64,000 nt of DNA from CAVZXS01 sp963779325 (GTDB lineage Bacteria; Bacteroidota; Bacteroidia; Chitinophagales; Chitinophagaceae), in the NCBI GenBank assembly GCA_963779325.1, contig CAVZXS010000011.1, positions 434,001 to 498,000 on the forward strand, read 5' to 3'. The translations under genes were made by a program, and so were the position numbers. The notes beneath the pieces are model-generated. The model saw nothing but the letters and a program-made list of their open reading frames with translations. It was not told where the DNA came from and made no database searches. The number at the start of each line of letters is the position of its first letter. Within the stretch, counting starts at the first letter, position 1. Shown one piece after another: positions 39,301-47,625 of this stretch.

Positions 39301-39886
39301 ACAGGTTTGTAATCATCCGTTGCAATACCTTAAAAATGGCGATGCTTTAAAACCTGAGCAATCAGGTAAAATGATGCTGTTGCTGCAACTGCTGGAAACC
39401 ATTTATGAAAATGGTGAGAAAGTGATGATATTTTCTCAATACAAAGAAATGGGAAGCCTGTTGCGTACCGTGATACATGAGCATTTTGGAAAAAAAGCAT
39501 TGCAACTGCACGGAGGCAATACCCGCAAAGAAAGAGATGAGATGGTGCGGTCATTTCAAAACAACCCGGTGAGCGATACATTTATTTTAAGTTTAAAAGC
39601 AGGTGGTACGGGGCTGAACCTGACGGCCGGCAACCATGTTATTCATTACGATTTGTGGTGGAACCCGGCGGTTGAAGCACAGGCCACCGACCGTGCCTTT
39701 CGTATTGGCCAGCAAAAAAATGTAATGGTACACCGTATGATAACCAAGGGCACACTGGAAGAAAAAATTGACGACATGCTGCGCAGTAAAAAACAATTGG
39801 CCAACCTTACCGTTACCAATGGCGAAAAATGGATTGGTGAACTTAGTGACAGAGATTTGAAACAACTGGTAACTTTAGGAGACTAA
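36347..39886 (+). CDS. SWIM zinc-finger SNF2-family helicase, 1179 aa
   Basis: A Swi2/Snf2-type ATP-dependent DNA translocase. A SWIM zinc finger (CxCx...CxH) is seen at residues about 124-138 as NCSCPDWAVPCKHLAA. Residues about 200-690 are a long bacterial SNF2_assoc-like region. The ATPase core begins near residue 705 (QLRHYQERGFSWL) with Walker A DDMGLGKTIQV, Walker B DEAQNIKN, GTPVENRLMEYWSI, and the C-terminal lobe with MIFSQYKEMG, LKAGGTGLNLT and QATDRAFRIGQ. All helicase motifs are intact. It is probably involved in DNA repair, transcription recycling or defence, but its specific role is not shown. Confidence 0.94.
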   Translation: MAQFGRTWWGEQWLKSLDRIDFSNRLPRGRSYANKGMVASVKINENMVQAKVKGSRPKPYDITLIVPPFFDEEKKIFIAGIKDNPLVVSQLLNRQLPKELLDIAEKNNIKIFPQSWQDIKLNCSCPDWAVPCKHLAAVIYIIANEIDQNPFLVFNLHRFDLVNELSAHQIQLQELQTENIFSIEDCVATKKISTAKNNKTPEKPDFSLIENLLPTLPLLFTANPLFYDGDFRTIIQNHYRRFAKYDRDYLAQLKKEKTVLSNDYRYFDYEVIAHQTGELSFTAKDIDRKIYPVKKNDLLILLAQTESKHLDNYRASFVLLYRVFRFCNILAERGALLPRLFKADKEYYRIQWIPALINASVKKVFDDLLQWYPDELIQISDTATIAKKKNPKSKSVLLPAKPEEALSLLCGFFANSSVQTCYNNVGRIVKTSNNEGRKINELFFDNAPHRFESFSEKEIPNTIQLWLSRFYISKKDFSPVLQIHESENNTGFELEVLIKDNKAPMQPVESLFAFMKKDSDKQFAALKDLQLLAHYLPELNDTIASKGKKKLHYSSQTFAEVLTGILPAIRLFGIQTLLPKSLQYLLKPQVTLSLKAKTSNKKYFSITELLDYDWKVAMGNSFLSSEEFLKLAGQATGLVKIRDQYVMMNREEIEKVIKKLTQPSAPKVFTLLQAALSGDYEGAPVLVDEKLRDKINSILKADVTALPVQLKAQLRHYQERGFSWLYKNAQLGLGSLLADDMGLGKTIQVITALQKFKEEQALKNKPALVIVPTTLLSNWKSEIEKFAPSLNAMIFHGATRKAEFKQADVVITTYGIARTENERLVKQPWYAVIIDEAQNIKNTETAQTKAVKKIKADIKIAMTGTPVENRLMEYWSIFDFANPGYLGNTNWFNEEYAKPIEINQDKKRLEKFTKITSPFIMRRVKTDKSIISDLPDKIENNQICNLSKEQAALYKSITYDLMQEVENAEGISRRGIILKLLTILKQVCNHPLQYLKNGDALKPEQSGKMMLLLQLLETIYENGEKVMIFSQYKEMGSLLRTVIHEHFGKKALQLHGGNTRKERDEMVRSFQNNPVSDTFILSLKAGGTGLNLTAGNHVIHYDLWWNPAVEAQATDRAFRIGQQKNVMVHRMITKGTLEEKIDDMLRSKKQLANLTVTNGEKWIGELSDRDLKQLVTLGD

Positions 39887-39956
39887 AATAAAGATAGAAA
39901 ATTTTAGTGACACCGGTATTCGATTCATAACCGGATGATAGAAATTAATTGATTTT

Positions 39957-40292
39957 ATGCATCACGAGTTATCCAAAAAAGAAAAGAAAATTGCGAGGGC
40001 ATGTATTGACAAAGGCCTTGATGCAGCATTTAAGGAAGGATTAGAAAATTGTGAAGGAATTATACGTGATTGGCGGCAAAGAAAATTCAGTTCGCATAAA
40101 GAAGCCTATCATAAAATATTCAAAGTTATTGCTGACCAAGATGAGGCTATTGCCCGCCGGTATGATGGATTAACCGGTTCAAGATACTTGGTAACGGTAG
40201 CACAATTATTTTTAGAGAAAGTAATTACGGAAGAAGACATTAAGGAATTTTCGGAAGAAACAAAAGCTGTGATACATTCTTTTGGAAAATAA
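39957..40292 (+). CDS. Hypothetical helical protein, 111 aa
   Basis: A charged, helical, soluble protein (KKEKKIARACIDKGLDAAFK; CEGIIRDWRQRKFSSHKEAY). It lies 70 bp downstream of the helicase in the same direction and may be cotranscribed. No family is recognised. Confidence 0.6.
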   Translation: MHHELSKKEKKIARACIDKGLDAAFKEGLENCEGIIRDWRQRKFSSHKEAYHKIFKVIADQDEAIARRYDGLTGSRYLVTVAQLFLEKVITEEDIKEFSEETKAVIHSFGK

Positions 40293-40309
40293 TTGAGGCT
40301 CCCTTTCTA

Positions 40310-41027
40310 TTACAATACTTCAGCAACAGGCATTTCATCATAGGTTCTGCCTCCCAATTCGCGGCCGGCTTTCTTTTTATTGGTGCCGCCCCATTGTTTA
40401 AAAAAGAAAGAGACTCCTTGCTCAGCGCATTGTTGACGTATATCCCAAACCCAAGTTTCATTCATTGGTCTTGCTTTTCTGCCGCTTTCGCCACCAACAA
40501 TTACCCAATTAATATTATCAAGTTTCATTTTAGCTAACGGGCCGATTAACGGTTCACAAGAAAGAAATTTTACTACAGCATTGGTTTCACGTAAAAAATC
40601 AATTCGATCCATTACTTTTTCGTTCTCTACCGATACGCCCATCCATATATTAGGCGTCCAGTTTAAATGATGGTGCAGTTCATAAAGTCGCTCGGCTCGT
40701 TTGGTTAATACCTGGTACGTATGTTGGGGTGTATCATTCATTACAGCAAAAACTTTCTGAATAAAAGACAACGGTACATCGGGATGAAATAAATCACTCA
40801 TGGAATTTACAAAAACTACTTTAGGTTTTTTCCATTCGTATGGAATATTCAGCGCATCAGGGTGGATCCGCAATTCAAATCCATCTTTATATTTTTCAAT
40901 ACCCATTGCATGCAGTCGTTTTAGCCATTACTTCTGCATAGCAATACTTACAACCTGCTGAAATTTTAGTACAGCCTGTTGTCGGGTTCCAGGTCATTTC
41001 TGTCCATTCGATAGAGGATTGTGCCAT
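40310..41027 (-). pseudogene. DUF5131 (phage Gp37/Gp68-like) three-Cys-motif protein, one frameshift
   Basis: ATG at 41027 gives MAQSSIEWTEMTWNPTTG then CTKISAGCKYCYAEVMAK. This is the radical-SAM-like three-Cys motif of the family. The frame breaks at a T4 run on the plus strand (40919-40922); removing one base gives AKRLHAMGIEKYKDGFEL and joins the rest (KPKVVFVNSMSDLFH, VLTKRAERL, VGGESGRKARPM, FFKQWGG). Span 718 nt is 3n+1. The predicted intact protein is about 238 residues. The gene starts 9 bp after the stop of tcmP, so they form an operon. The molecular function is not established. Confidence 0.8.
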
Positions 41028-41035
41028 TTTTAATT

Positions 41036-41594
41036 TTAATTCAATTTTTTTATTTTTCTATATACATTATCATAGGTAACTAGCGGTGAAGTTCCTTCAT
41101 AATCTATCTCCTTAATTCTTTTCATATTTCGTAAGTATTCAGCTGCATGACTAGGAATATGACCCTCATTATAAACATACTCTAACATCGCAAAATTATC
41201 CTTTATTTGGCCACTTAAAACTTTATCCCTGATATTTGATTCGAATTCCTCAATTTTTGTAAGCTTTCTTTCCTCAAAAAGCGAAATTTGATTTTTAGAT
41301 TTATCGTCATCAATATCAAAATTAGCTTCACCATTAATTTGATTCGGTTTCCATGCAATACATCAGAAACTTGTCAACAGCCCGTGGATGTGTTGCACCA
41401 AAAATTATTCCGTGAATATTTGCTCCTTTTCTTAAAGAAAATGGATATAGCTTCAATTTAGTATTTTCAGCGATTTTCTTAAGTAGATCAAGAATATTTC
41501 TATGTTTATTTTAATAAGCATTTACCAAATCACTCTGTATGCTTTGTTAATCTACAAACTCCAATACGACTGTAGAGAATAGAAAATCTTTCAT
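41036..41594 (-). pseudogene. tcmP: TcmP (three-Cys-motif partner protein), C-terminal remnant
   Basis: The C-terminal half of TcmP can be read: KIAENTKLKLYPFSLRKGAN, IHGIIFGATHPRAVDKFL, then after a +1 break near 41363 IAWKPNQINGEANFDIDDD, LEYVYNEGHIPSHAAEYL and EIDYEGTSPLVTYDNVYR, with stop at 41036. Upstream, MKDFLFSTVVLEFVD and LVNAY are each followed by in-frame TAA codons. The N-terminal half of the usual protein is absent. TcmP proteins are named for their constant pairing with the three-Cys DUF5131 family, which follows directly here. The family call is from memory of conserved C-terminal motifs. Confidence 0.6.
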
Positions 41595-41734
41595 ATATCA
41601 ATGTTCGATGACCTATTTAAAACTTCAATAGAAGACCAAACTAATGGATGCTGTTTTAGATCAATGCAATATTCAAAATTCCTTCGCCTTCATTTGTATT
41701 TGCTCTAAAATCAAGCATACTTTCGATCTATTAC

Positions 41735-42427
41735 TTAAAAGTTAATCTGAATATCAAATTTTATATTTTCTATTCCCGCCATCATTTTGTTATAGTATGT
41801 TGATGTAACCTTATAGGTGTTTTCGCGGTTATCGTTTTTACAAAATAATTCACTTAAATATTTTAATTTTTTACTAAAGCATATATAATCTGATTCCGTA
41901 ACGCTATTTGCTTTCAAATCATTATCAAATTCATTGTAAAAATGAGCAAAATTTTTATTTGTTAATCTTGATTTAGCATTGTGAAGCAACATTCCAAAAG
42001 TTGGTTGTTTTATCACCTGCCATCTTGAAACAGCAGCAATTCTTCCATTAAATTTTGGTTCATCAACTATCTTTTGCAATAATGTTTCCATTAAAGCTGG
42101 TTGAGCCCCGTCGCTAAAATTTTGCATTTCACCAGGTATACATGCATAGAAAATTTGTTGCTCTTCAAAATTACACCGCCCTAATGGTATTTTTTTTACT
42201 AAATGGTCAGGAACATATGAACAGCGTGAAATATTAGAACAAATTTCTCCTTCATCTAACAATGAAGCTCTTATCAAAAATGGTGTACGCTTTAATTGCC
42301 ACCAGTTAAAAGGGGTTTGATTGATTAATATATCTATTGTTGAATTAATCTCATTTTCTGTAATCTCATAATTTAAAAGAAGTTTTTCAAACAAGGTTTT
42401 ATATTCTTCATAAGTAATGATACCCAT
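41735..42427 (-). CDS. RES-domain-like protein, probably missing its C-terminus
   Basis: 230 residues. An N-terminal helical domain precedes a RES-like domain: LIRASLLDEGEICSNISRCS, PLGRCNFEEQQIFYACIPGE and AAVSRWQVIK. RES domains degrade NAD+ in RES-Xre toxin-antitoxin modules. The frame stops at 41735, but the next bases in another frame read LDFRANTNEGEG and ILNIAL, the expected C-terminal RES motif, so the gene probably runs to about 41600 and is frameshifted. No Xre-type antitoxin is adjacent. Family identification is moderate. Confidence 0.55.
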   Translation of the reverse strand: MGIITYEEYKTLFEKLLLNYEITENEINSTIDILINQTPFNWWQLKRTPFLIRASLLDEGEICSNISRCSYVPDHLVKKIPLGRCNFEEQQIFYACIPGEMQNFSDGAQPALMETLLQKIVDEPKFNGRIAAVSRWQVIKQPTFGMLLHNAKSRLTNKNFAHFYNEFDNDLKANSVTESDYICFSKKLKYLSELFCKNDNRENTYKVTSTYYNKMMAGIENIKFDIQINF

Positions 42428-42480
42428 AGAATAGATTGTAATTATTTTTTGAAAAATAAACTAAAAAATTAAGAACTCTT

Positions 42481-43665
42481 TCAAAACAACCTCCCCTGCC
42501 CGCCCGGTACTCTAAACTTGGTTGTATCCAGGCTCCATTCCTCCGCATTCATCTTGTACAGTTTGCCGTACTTTTTATATTGCTGTGCTACCATGGTGGC
42601 TATATGTCCTTCGCCGCGCATACGTACACCCCAGCGGGTATCGTTTACTTTGCCATCGTGGCTCTGCTCTATCAGGTGCCACACTTTATCGGCATGGTTC
42701 GGAAAGTTTTTGTACAACCAATCATGAAATAAAAATTTTATAGCGCCATTTAGTCTTATAAAAGTATAGGCTGTAAACGTGGCGCCGTTATCCGCCGCTT
42801 CTTTCATAATGCGCTGCATCTCGTGTTCGTTCAATCCCGGTATCATCGGCCCCATCATAATACCCATGCGTACACCGGCGTTGCTCAATTCGTTTATTAC
42901 TTTCAGTTTTTGTTTGGCGGTAGTGGTACGCGGTTCCATAATGCGGCGTAAGTCTTCGTTAAAAGAAGTAATGGATACCATGGCCGATACAATTTTTTTC
43001 TTGGCCATCTCCTGCAACACATCTTTGTCTTTCAGTATCCAGCTGTTTTTTGTCAGTATACCTACGGGCTGATTAAATTCATTACATACTTCCAGTAAGC
43101 CTCTTGTCAGTCGGTAAGTTTGTTCGGCGGGTTGGTAACAATCGGTATTGCCGCTGAGCATAATGGGTGTGGCATCCCACTTGGGGTGCATCAGAAATTT
43201 GCGCAGCAGTTGCGGTGCGTTTTTCTTGATGATGATCTTTTGTTCAAAATCAAGTCCCGCACTATAACCCCAGTATTCGTGTACATTACGTGCATAGCAA
43301 TAAATACAACCGTGCTCGCAACCGGCGTAGGGATTCATGCTGTAACTCATGCCCACGTCTTTGCTCTCTACTTTGTTTACAATGGTTTTGCTTTGTTGTT
43401 CTATATATTGTGTGGGCAGGTTAGCTGCTTCCCAATCATCAATACCTTCTATATGTTCTCTTGTCGTTTCATTTTTCAGAAAACGGTTTTTGGTATTGAA
43501 TTGTGCGCCTCGGCCGGCTATATAGGCGGCCCCCTCCCCGCCTCCCCCTGAGGGGGAGGAGTTTGGTAGACTCTGATTTTGCGAAGCTACTTTGTGATGG
43601 TCTTGCTTTAATTGCTTTGATACCCCTTTCTGCAAATCAGTGGAGGGCTTAGATTCGTTTTCCAT
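42481..43665 (-). CDS. PA0069-family radical SAM protein
   Basis: 394 residues. The 4Fe-4S radical SAM cluster motif is CEHGCIYCYAR (Cys-x3-Cys-x2-Cys) in MNPYAGCEHGCIYCYARNVH. Other family segments are MLSGNTDCYQPAEQ, PVGILTKNSWILKD, GIMMGPMIPGLN and RWGVRMRGEGHIA. The family belongs to the SPL-related (spore photolyase-like) radical SAM group and may act in DNA repair, but no activity is proven. Residues about 33-47 (SSPSGGGGEGAAY) are encoded by a palindromic repeat inserted in frame. The C-terminus ends GGQGRLF. Confidence 0.9.
   Translation of the reverse strand: MENESKPSTDLQKGVSKQLKQDHHKVASQNQSLPNSSPSGGGGEGAAYIAGRGAQFNTKNRFLKNETTREHIEGIDDWEAANLPTQYIEQQSKTIVNKVESKDVGMSYSMNPYAGCEHGCIYCYARNVHEYWGYSAGLDFEQKIIIKKNAPQLLRKFLMHPKWDATPIMLSGNTDCYQPAEQTYRLTRGLLEVCNEFNQPVGILTKNSWILKDKDVLQEMAKKKIVSAMVSITSFNEDLRRIMEPRTTTAKQKLKVINELSNAGVRMGIMMGPMIPGLNEHEMQRIMKEAADNGATFTAYTFIRLNGAIKFLFHDWLYKNFPNHADKVWHLIEQSHDGKVNDTRWGVRMRGEGHIATMVAQQYKKYGKLYKMNAEEWSLDTTKFRVPGGQGRLF
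43530..43565. repeat. GC-rich palindrome inside the radical SAM coding region
   Basis: CCTCCCCCT-G-AGGGGGAGG (43541-43559) has perfect 9-bp arms. It is translated in frame as part of the N-terminal extension of the protein. A similar palindrome lies in the intergenic DNA at 43741-43760. Confidence 0.65.
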
Positions 43666-43740
43666 AATATTTTTGTTAGCTATTAATGATTATTATTTTT
43701 TAATTGACAATTTCGAAAAGCGTGGCTTGTGTGCAGGCAG

Positions 43741-43773
43741 TCCTCCCCCTTGGGGGGAGTTAGAGGGGGCTGA
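43741..43773. repeat. GC-rich palindrome between radical SAM and RNA-ligase-like genes
   Basis: CTCCCCC-TT-GGGGGGAG followed by TTAGAGGGGGCTGAA. It overlaps the 3' end of the upstream gene on the minus strand (stop at 43760) and is the same repeat class as 43530-43565. Confidence 0.6.
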
Positions 43774-44377
43774 ACAGTTCCCCCTGCTTAATTGCCACAG
43801 GCAAATTCTGAAATTCAAATCGCTGCACAATTTGATATTTCAATTCTCCGACGGGTCGTTTCAGCAGCAGCATTGCATCAGCAATAAATCTTCCTGTAAA
43901 ATGTTTGTTGCTGTATTCCTGCCATCCTTTTTCATATTGCCAAGGCATTAATTTGCGGGCAATGGTGAGATGCGGCTCCATAATAAAATGAGGTTTGTTA
44001 TCATTATCTAATTTCATGAGTTGCTGTGTTTCGCTTCGTATTTGTTTTATCAAATTCTGTATCGGCACTTTCGATGTTACATTAATATATATGGTATGCG
44101 CCGGGAAACTGCCGAAGTCTTTTAATTCAATTTTAACGGCATGATAACCCATGGCAATTGTTTTTAACCGGTTGGTGATGCGATCCTCCATCATTCCGTA
44201 CTGTGTAAAAGTGACCAATGATAAATGCGGCCGGCCGCCGGCCTTCTCGGCTTTGTAGGTTTCTTTAAATTCTTTTTTTACCTGCAAAATTTTATTGCTC
44301 AATTCTTCATGCGGACTCAGTACCAGCAAGTACTCGAATACCCTGTAGCCGGGAATGGTGTTGATGATTGTTTTCAT
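43760..44377 (-). CDS. 2'-5' RNA ligase / LigT-like phosphoesterase family protein
   Basis: 205 residues of the 2H phosphoesterase fold. The two H-x-S/T-x motifs are present: RPHLSLVTF (about residue 51) and EPHLTIARKL (about residue 135). Members hydrolyse or form 2',5'/cyclic phosphodiester bonds in RNA or nucleotides. It lies upstream of the radical SAM gene on the same strand, 95 bp apart, separated by a palindrome. The C-terminus (GELFSPL) is encoded by the palindromic repeat at the stop. Confidence 0.8.
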   Translation of the reverse strand: MKTIINTIPGYRVFEYLLVLSPHEELSNKILQVKKEFKETYKAEKAGGRPHLSLVTFTQYGMMEDRITNRLKTIAMGYHAVKIELKDFGSFPAHTIYINVTSKVPIQNLIKQIRSETQQLMKLDNDNKPHFIMEPHLTIARKLMPWQYEKGWQEYSNKHFTGRFIADAMLLLKRPVGELKYQIVQRFEFQNLPVAIKQGELFSPL

Positions 44378-44403
44378 GATCTTTAGTTTTAGTGTTTTTT
44401 TTG

Positions 44404-44470
44404 AACCACGGAGGCACGGAACATCACGGAGAGTCTCTGTGTTACCTCGTGTCTTTGTGACTCTGCGGTT
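44404..44470. repeat. Dispersed palindromic repeat (AACCACGG...CCGCGGTT type)
   Basis: Left arm AACCACGGAGGCACGGAACA; reverse complement of the right arm AACCGCAGAGTCACAAAGAC. This is the same class as the copy at 1186-2665 that the IS has interrupted. Confidence 0.6.
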
Positions 44471-44503
44471 TGCCCTATTTTTTTATCCAAAATTTGATCG
44501 TCC

Positions 44504-44547
44504 AAATATTTTAGCATAAATTTACTAAAATATTTAGTTTACTAAAT
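44504..44547 (+). promoter_or_regulatory. Operator-like array of inverted repeats upstream of the UmuD-like gene
   Basis: AAATATTTTAG (44504-44514) pairs perfectly with CTAAAATATTT (44525-44535), 10 bp apart. Next to it ATTTAGT-TT-ACTAAAT (44532-44547) is a second perfect palindrome. Both share TTTAG/CTAAA half-sites. Their position about 90-130 bp before the start suggests repressor sites, possibly SOS-type. Confidence 0.5.
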
Positions 44548-44637
44548 TATTTTTTTCATCTTTATTTTTTGAAATACTATTTCATCATTATACTGCTGCA
44601 TTCAGCGGGGAACCGGCAGTGAGGTAAAAACATTTTT

Positions 44638-45069
44638 ATGGAAGGGGAAGAATTTTTCGGAGCGGCCTTTAAAGGTTCAAAACAGTTCAGTCAGCAAAAT
44701 ATAAAGACAGCCAACGCCACAGGCTTTGGTGCAGCCGCGGATGATTATGCCGAAAGAGGCATTGATCTGAACGAGCAATTGATTAAAAATAAACCGGCTA
44801 CTTTTTTCTTTCGTATGAAGGGCGATGCGATGGAAGGTGTAGGTATTTTTAACGGTGATATATTGATTGTAGACCGGTCGTTGAAATTAGCCAACGGAAA
44901 AATAATTGTAGCCATACTAAACGGCGAACTGTTGGTGCGTCGGTTTCATAAAAACTTTTCATCCGCTTTCCTGGTACCGGAAAACAGCCGGTTAAAACCC
45001 ATTAACCTCTCCGAGTTCAGCGACTTTGCCGTATGGGGTGTGGTTACGTATGTAATACATGCGTTGTGA
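44638..45069 (+). CDS. UmuD-like S24 peptidase-fold protein with lost catalytic dyad
   Basis: 143 residues, the size and layout of UmuD: a short arm (FFGAAFKGSKQF), the A-G-like cleavage region (GFGAAADDY) and the beta-rich peptidase domain FFFRMKGDAMEGVGIFNGDI, LIVDRS, IVAILNGELLVRRF. In active members the motif is GDSM and VKRL/VKKL; here Ser is Ala (codon GCG) and Lys is Arg (LLVRRF). Self-cleavage should thus be impossible. No umuC follows; the next gene is porZ. It might be a constitutive partner or decoy for a translesion polymerase encoded elsewhere. Confidence 0.8.
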   Translation: MEGEEFFGAAFKGSKQFSQQNIKTANATGFGAAADDYAERGIDLNEQLIKNKPATFFFRMKGDAMEGVGIFNGDILIVDRSLKLANGKIIVAILNGELLVRRFHKNFSSAFLVPENSRLKPINLSEFSDFAVWGVVTYVIHAL

Positions 45070-45122
45070 GGCAGAGAAAAAGTAAGTAGTGCTGCGCAAA
45101 CAATTTGTAGGTTATCAAAAAC

Positions 45123-45139
45123 GGCAGGCAGTGCCTGCC
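45123..45139. repeat. Perfect palindrome downstream of the UmuD-like gene
   Basis: GGCAGGCA-G-TGCCTGCC with 8-bp arms. There is no T run, so it is more like a dispersed hairpin than a terminator. Confidence 0.45.
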
Positions 45140-45225
45140 AAATTGATTGACCAATATTTCATGCAACGCAATCTGTTAAAAAATAAAAATCAATCTTTAC
45201 ACCGGCCTCAATAACTTTGGACCGT

Positions 45226-47530
45226 ATGAGGCGATTTCTTTTTTTTATTTTTTACTTTTTACTTTTCACCACTGTAACCGGCTTTGCACAGCTGCCGCCC
45301 GTAGGGCAGTGGCGGGAGTACCTGCCGTACAACAGCGCCATTGATGTAACAGCGGGCAATGATAAAATATATTGCGCCACACCTTACAGCTTATTTACCG
45401 TAAATACGAAGGAGAATTCGGTAGAAAGACTGAGCCGCATAACGGGGCTGAGCGAAACGGGTATCAGCGCCATCAAATATGACGAAGCCAATAACAAATT
45501 GGTGATTGCTTATACCAACAGCAATATTGATATCCTGTTCCGCAATGATATTTTTAATATACCCGATATAAAACGCAAAGCAGTAAGCGGCGACAAAGCC
45601 GTGTATCATATTTACCCGTTGAATAAAAAATATTACCTCTCTACCGGTTTGGGTATTGTAGTAATGGATGGCGAAAAATATGAAACCAATAATACCTGGA
45701 TTATAGGTAACACCGGGAATACGGTTCGTGTAAACGGGTTGACAAGTGATGCTTCCTTTTTTTATGCAGCCACGGAAGACGGATTGAAAAAAGCGCAGGT
45801 TACTGCAGGCAATCTTTCCAATTATACAAACTGGCAATTACTGACCGGCAGTAACGGCCTAAGTACAGGCGCCTGTAAGGCGGTTGTTACGATAAATAAT
45901 AAAATTGTTGTTTCAAAAAACGATTCGTTATTTATACAAACCGGCAATAACTGGAACCTGTTGTATGCAGACGGATGGCCGGTAATAAGTCTGAACAGTA
46001 CCGGCAATAAATTGGACACTCTGTCAACGCAGAGCCACAGGCGAAAGTAAGGTGACTATACTGAATGATAACGGGACGATTGAAAGAACAATGACTCAGC
46101 CCGGAGTAATTTCTTTTCCGCGTAAAGCCATCTTGTTTAATAATGATTATTGGATCGCCGATCAGTTTGGCGCTTTGTCAAAATTTACTGCTACTGATTT
46201 TGAAGTATACAAACTCAATTCACCCGAGGCAACGGCAAGCGGCGAAATGCTGGTACGCAACGGAATATTTTATGCGGCAGCCGGCGAAGTAAACAGCAGT
46301 TGGAATTATCAATTCAACGGCAACGGTATTTACAAATTCGCTGAAGGCAGTTGGACCAACTACAATCGATTTAATAATTCCGCACCCGATTCATTGTTCG
46401 ATTTTATAACAGTAACAACAGATCCTATAGATGAATCGATATGGGCGGGTTCTTTTGGCGGCGGTCTTTTGCATATAAAAAAAGACAACACAGCAGAAGT
46501 GTTTAAACAAAATTCGCCGCTGCGTGCACCCTTTGGCGATCCCGGCAGTTACCGTGTTTCGGGTTTGGCATTTGATAGTGAAAATAATTTATGGGTTTCC
46601 AATTTCGGCGCGGTGCAGCAATTGCATGTTCGTAAAAATAACGGTAACTGGAAATCATTTTCTATTCCGTTTGGTTTGTTTGGAGATGCCGTATCGCAAA
46701 TACTGATTGATGATAACAATTTTAAATGGATCGTTTGTCCTTTAGGAAACGGGCTGGTTTGTTTTAATGATAACAATACCATTGATAATATTGCCGATGA
46801 CCGCTGGAAAATATACAGGGGCGGCGCCGGCAACGGAAATCTTCCGAGTGGAGAAGTATTTTGCATTGCAAAAGACAAAGAAGGATTTATTTGGGTGGGT
46901 ACTGCCGATGGTATCGGCGTCATTCAGTGTACACAGGAAATTTTTTCGCCGCAGGGATGCGAAGCAGTATTACCGATAGTACAACAGGGAAATTTCGCCG
47001 GTTTTTTATTTAAAGGAGAAGAAGTAAGAAGTATAGCAGTAGACGGCGCCAATAGAAAATGGGTGGCTACAAAAAACGGCGTGTGGTTAATAAGCGCCGA
47101 CGGCGAAAAAGTATTATTTCGTTTTACAGAAGAAAATAGCCCGTTGCTGAGCAACGATGTAAAACAAATTGCCATTGACGGCAACACGGGCGAAGTATAT
47201 TTTGCTACACTAAAAGGAATTTGTTCTTTCAGAAGTACGGCTACTGAAGGCGGTGAAACAAATACGGATGTATTGGTATTTCCCAATCCTGTACCGCCCG
47301 GTTATAACGGCACTATCTCCATTCGCGGATTGGTAAATAATGCGGTGGTTAAAATTACTGAATTGAACGGAAGATTAGTTTATCAAACAAGAGCATTGGG
47401 CGGGCAAGCCGTATGGAACGGAAAAGATTATAAAGGAAGAAAAATTGCAAGCGGCGTTTATCTAGTATTGGTTAGCGATGACGGCAGAATGGAAAAAACA
47501 GCGACGAAGATTGTTTTTATAGCGAAGTGA
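45226..47530 (+). pseudogene. porZ: PorZ-like T9SS protein (anionic-LPS delivery), one frameshift
   Basis: The start at 45226 gives MRRFLFFIFYFLLFTTVTGFAQ, a signal peptide; the TTG at 45217 is less likely. The protein is two successive seven-bladed-propeller-like regions (PVGQWREYLPYNSAIDVTAG; VERLSRITGLSETGISAI; FSGSFGGGLLHIKKD; DGIGVIQCTQEIF) and a C-terminal T9SS type A sorting domain (VFPNPVPPGYNGTISI; IASGVYLVLV). This is the PorZ architecture, a surface component of the type IX attachment complex. The frame breaks at GG 46014-46015; removing one G gives NKLTLCQRRATGESKV and joins both parts. Span 2305 nt is 3n+1, predicted length about 767 residues. It is required for the T9SS that exports the large proteins at 12-27 kb, if intact. 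Confidence 0.85.
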
Positions 47531-47532
47531 AA

Positions 47533-47625
47533 ATCCGTTTTGAGTATACAGTATTTAGTATACAGATACGAGCCTTAATTTTTATTTTTTTGGTTTTTGA
47601 CTTTTAATTTTTGACTTTTTACCTC
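47533..47625. repeat. AT-rich spacer with TTTTGACTTTTAA units
   Basis: Contains repeated TTTTGACTTTTAATTTTTGA units and no gene. This kind of AT-rich short repeat also occurs before thrA (50040-50145) and in the fucose operon (61233-61260). Confidence 0.4.
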
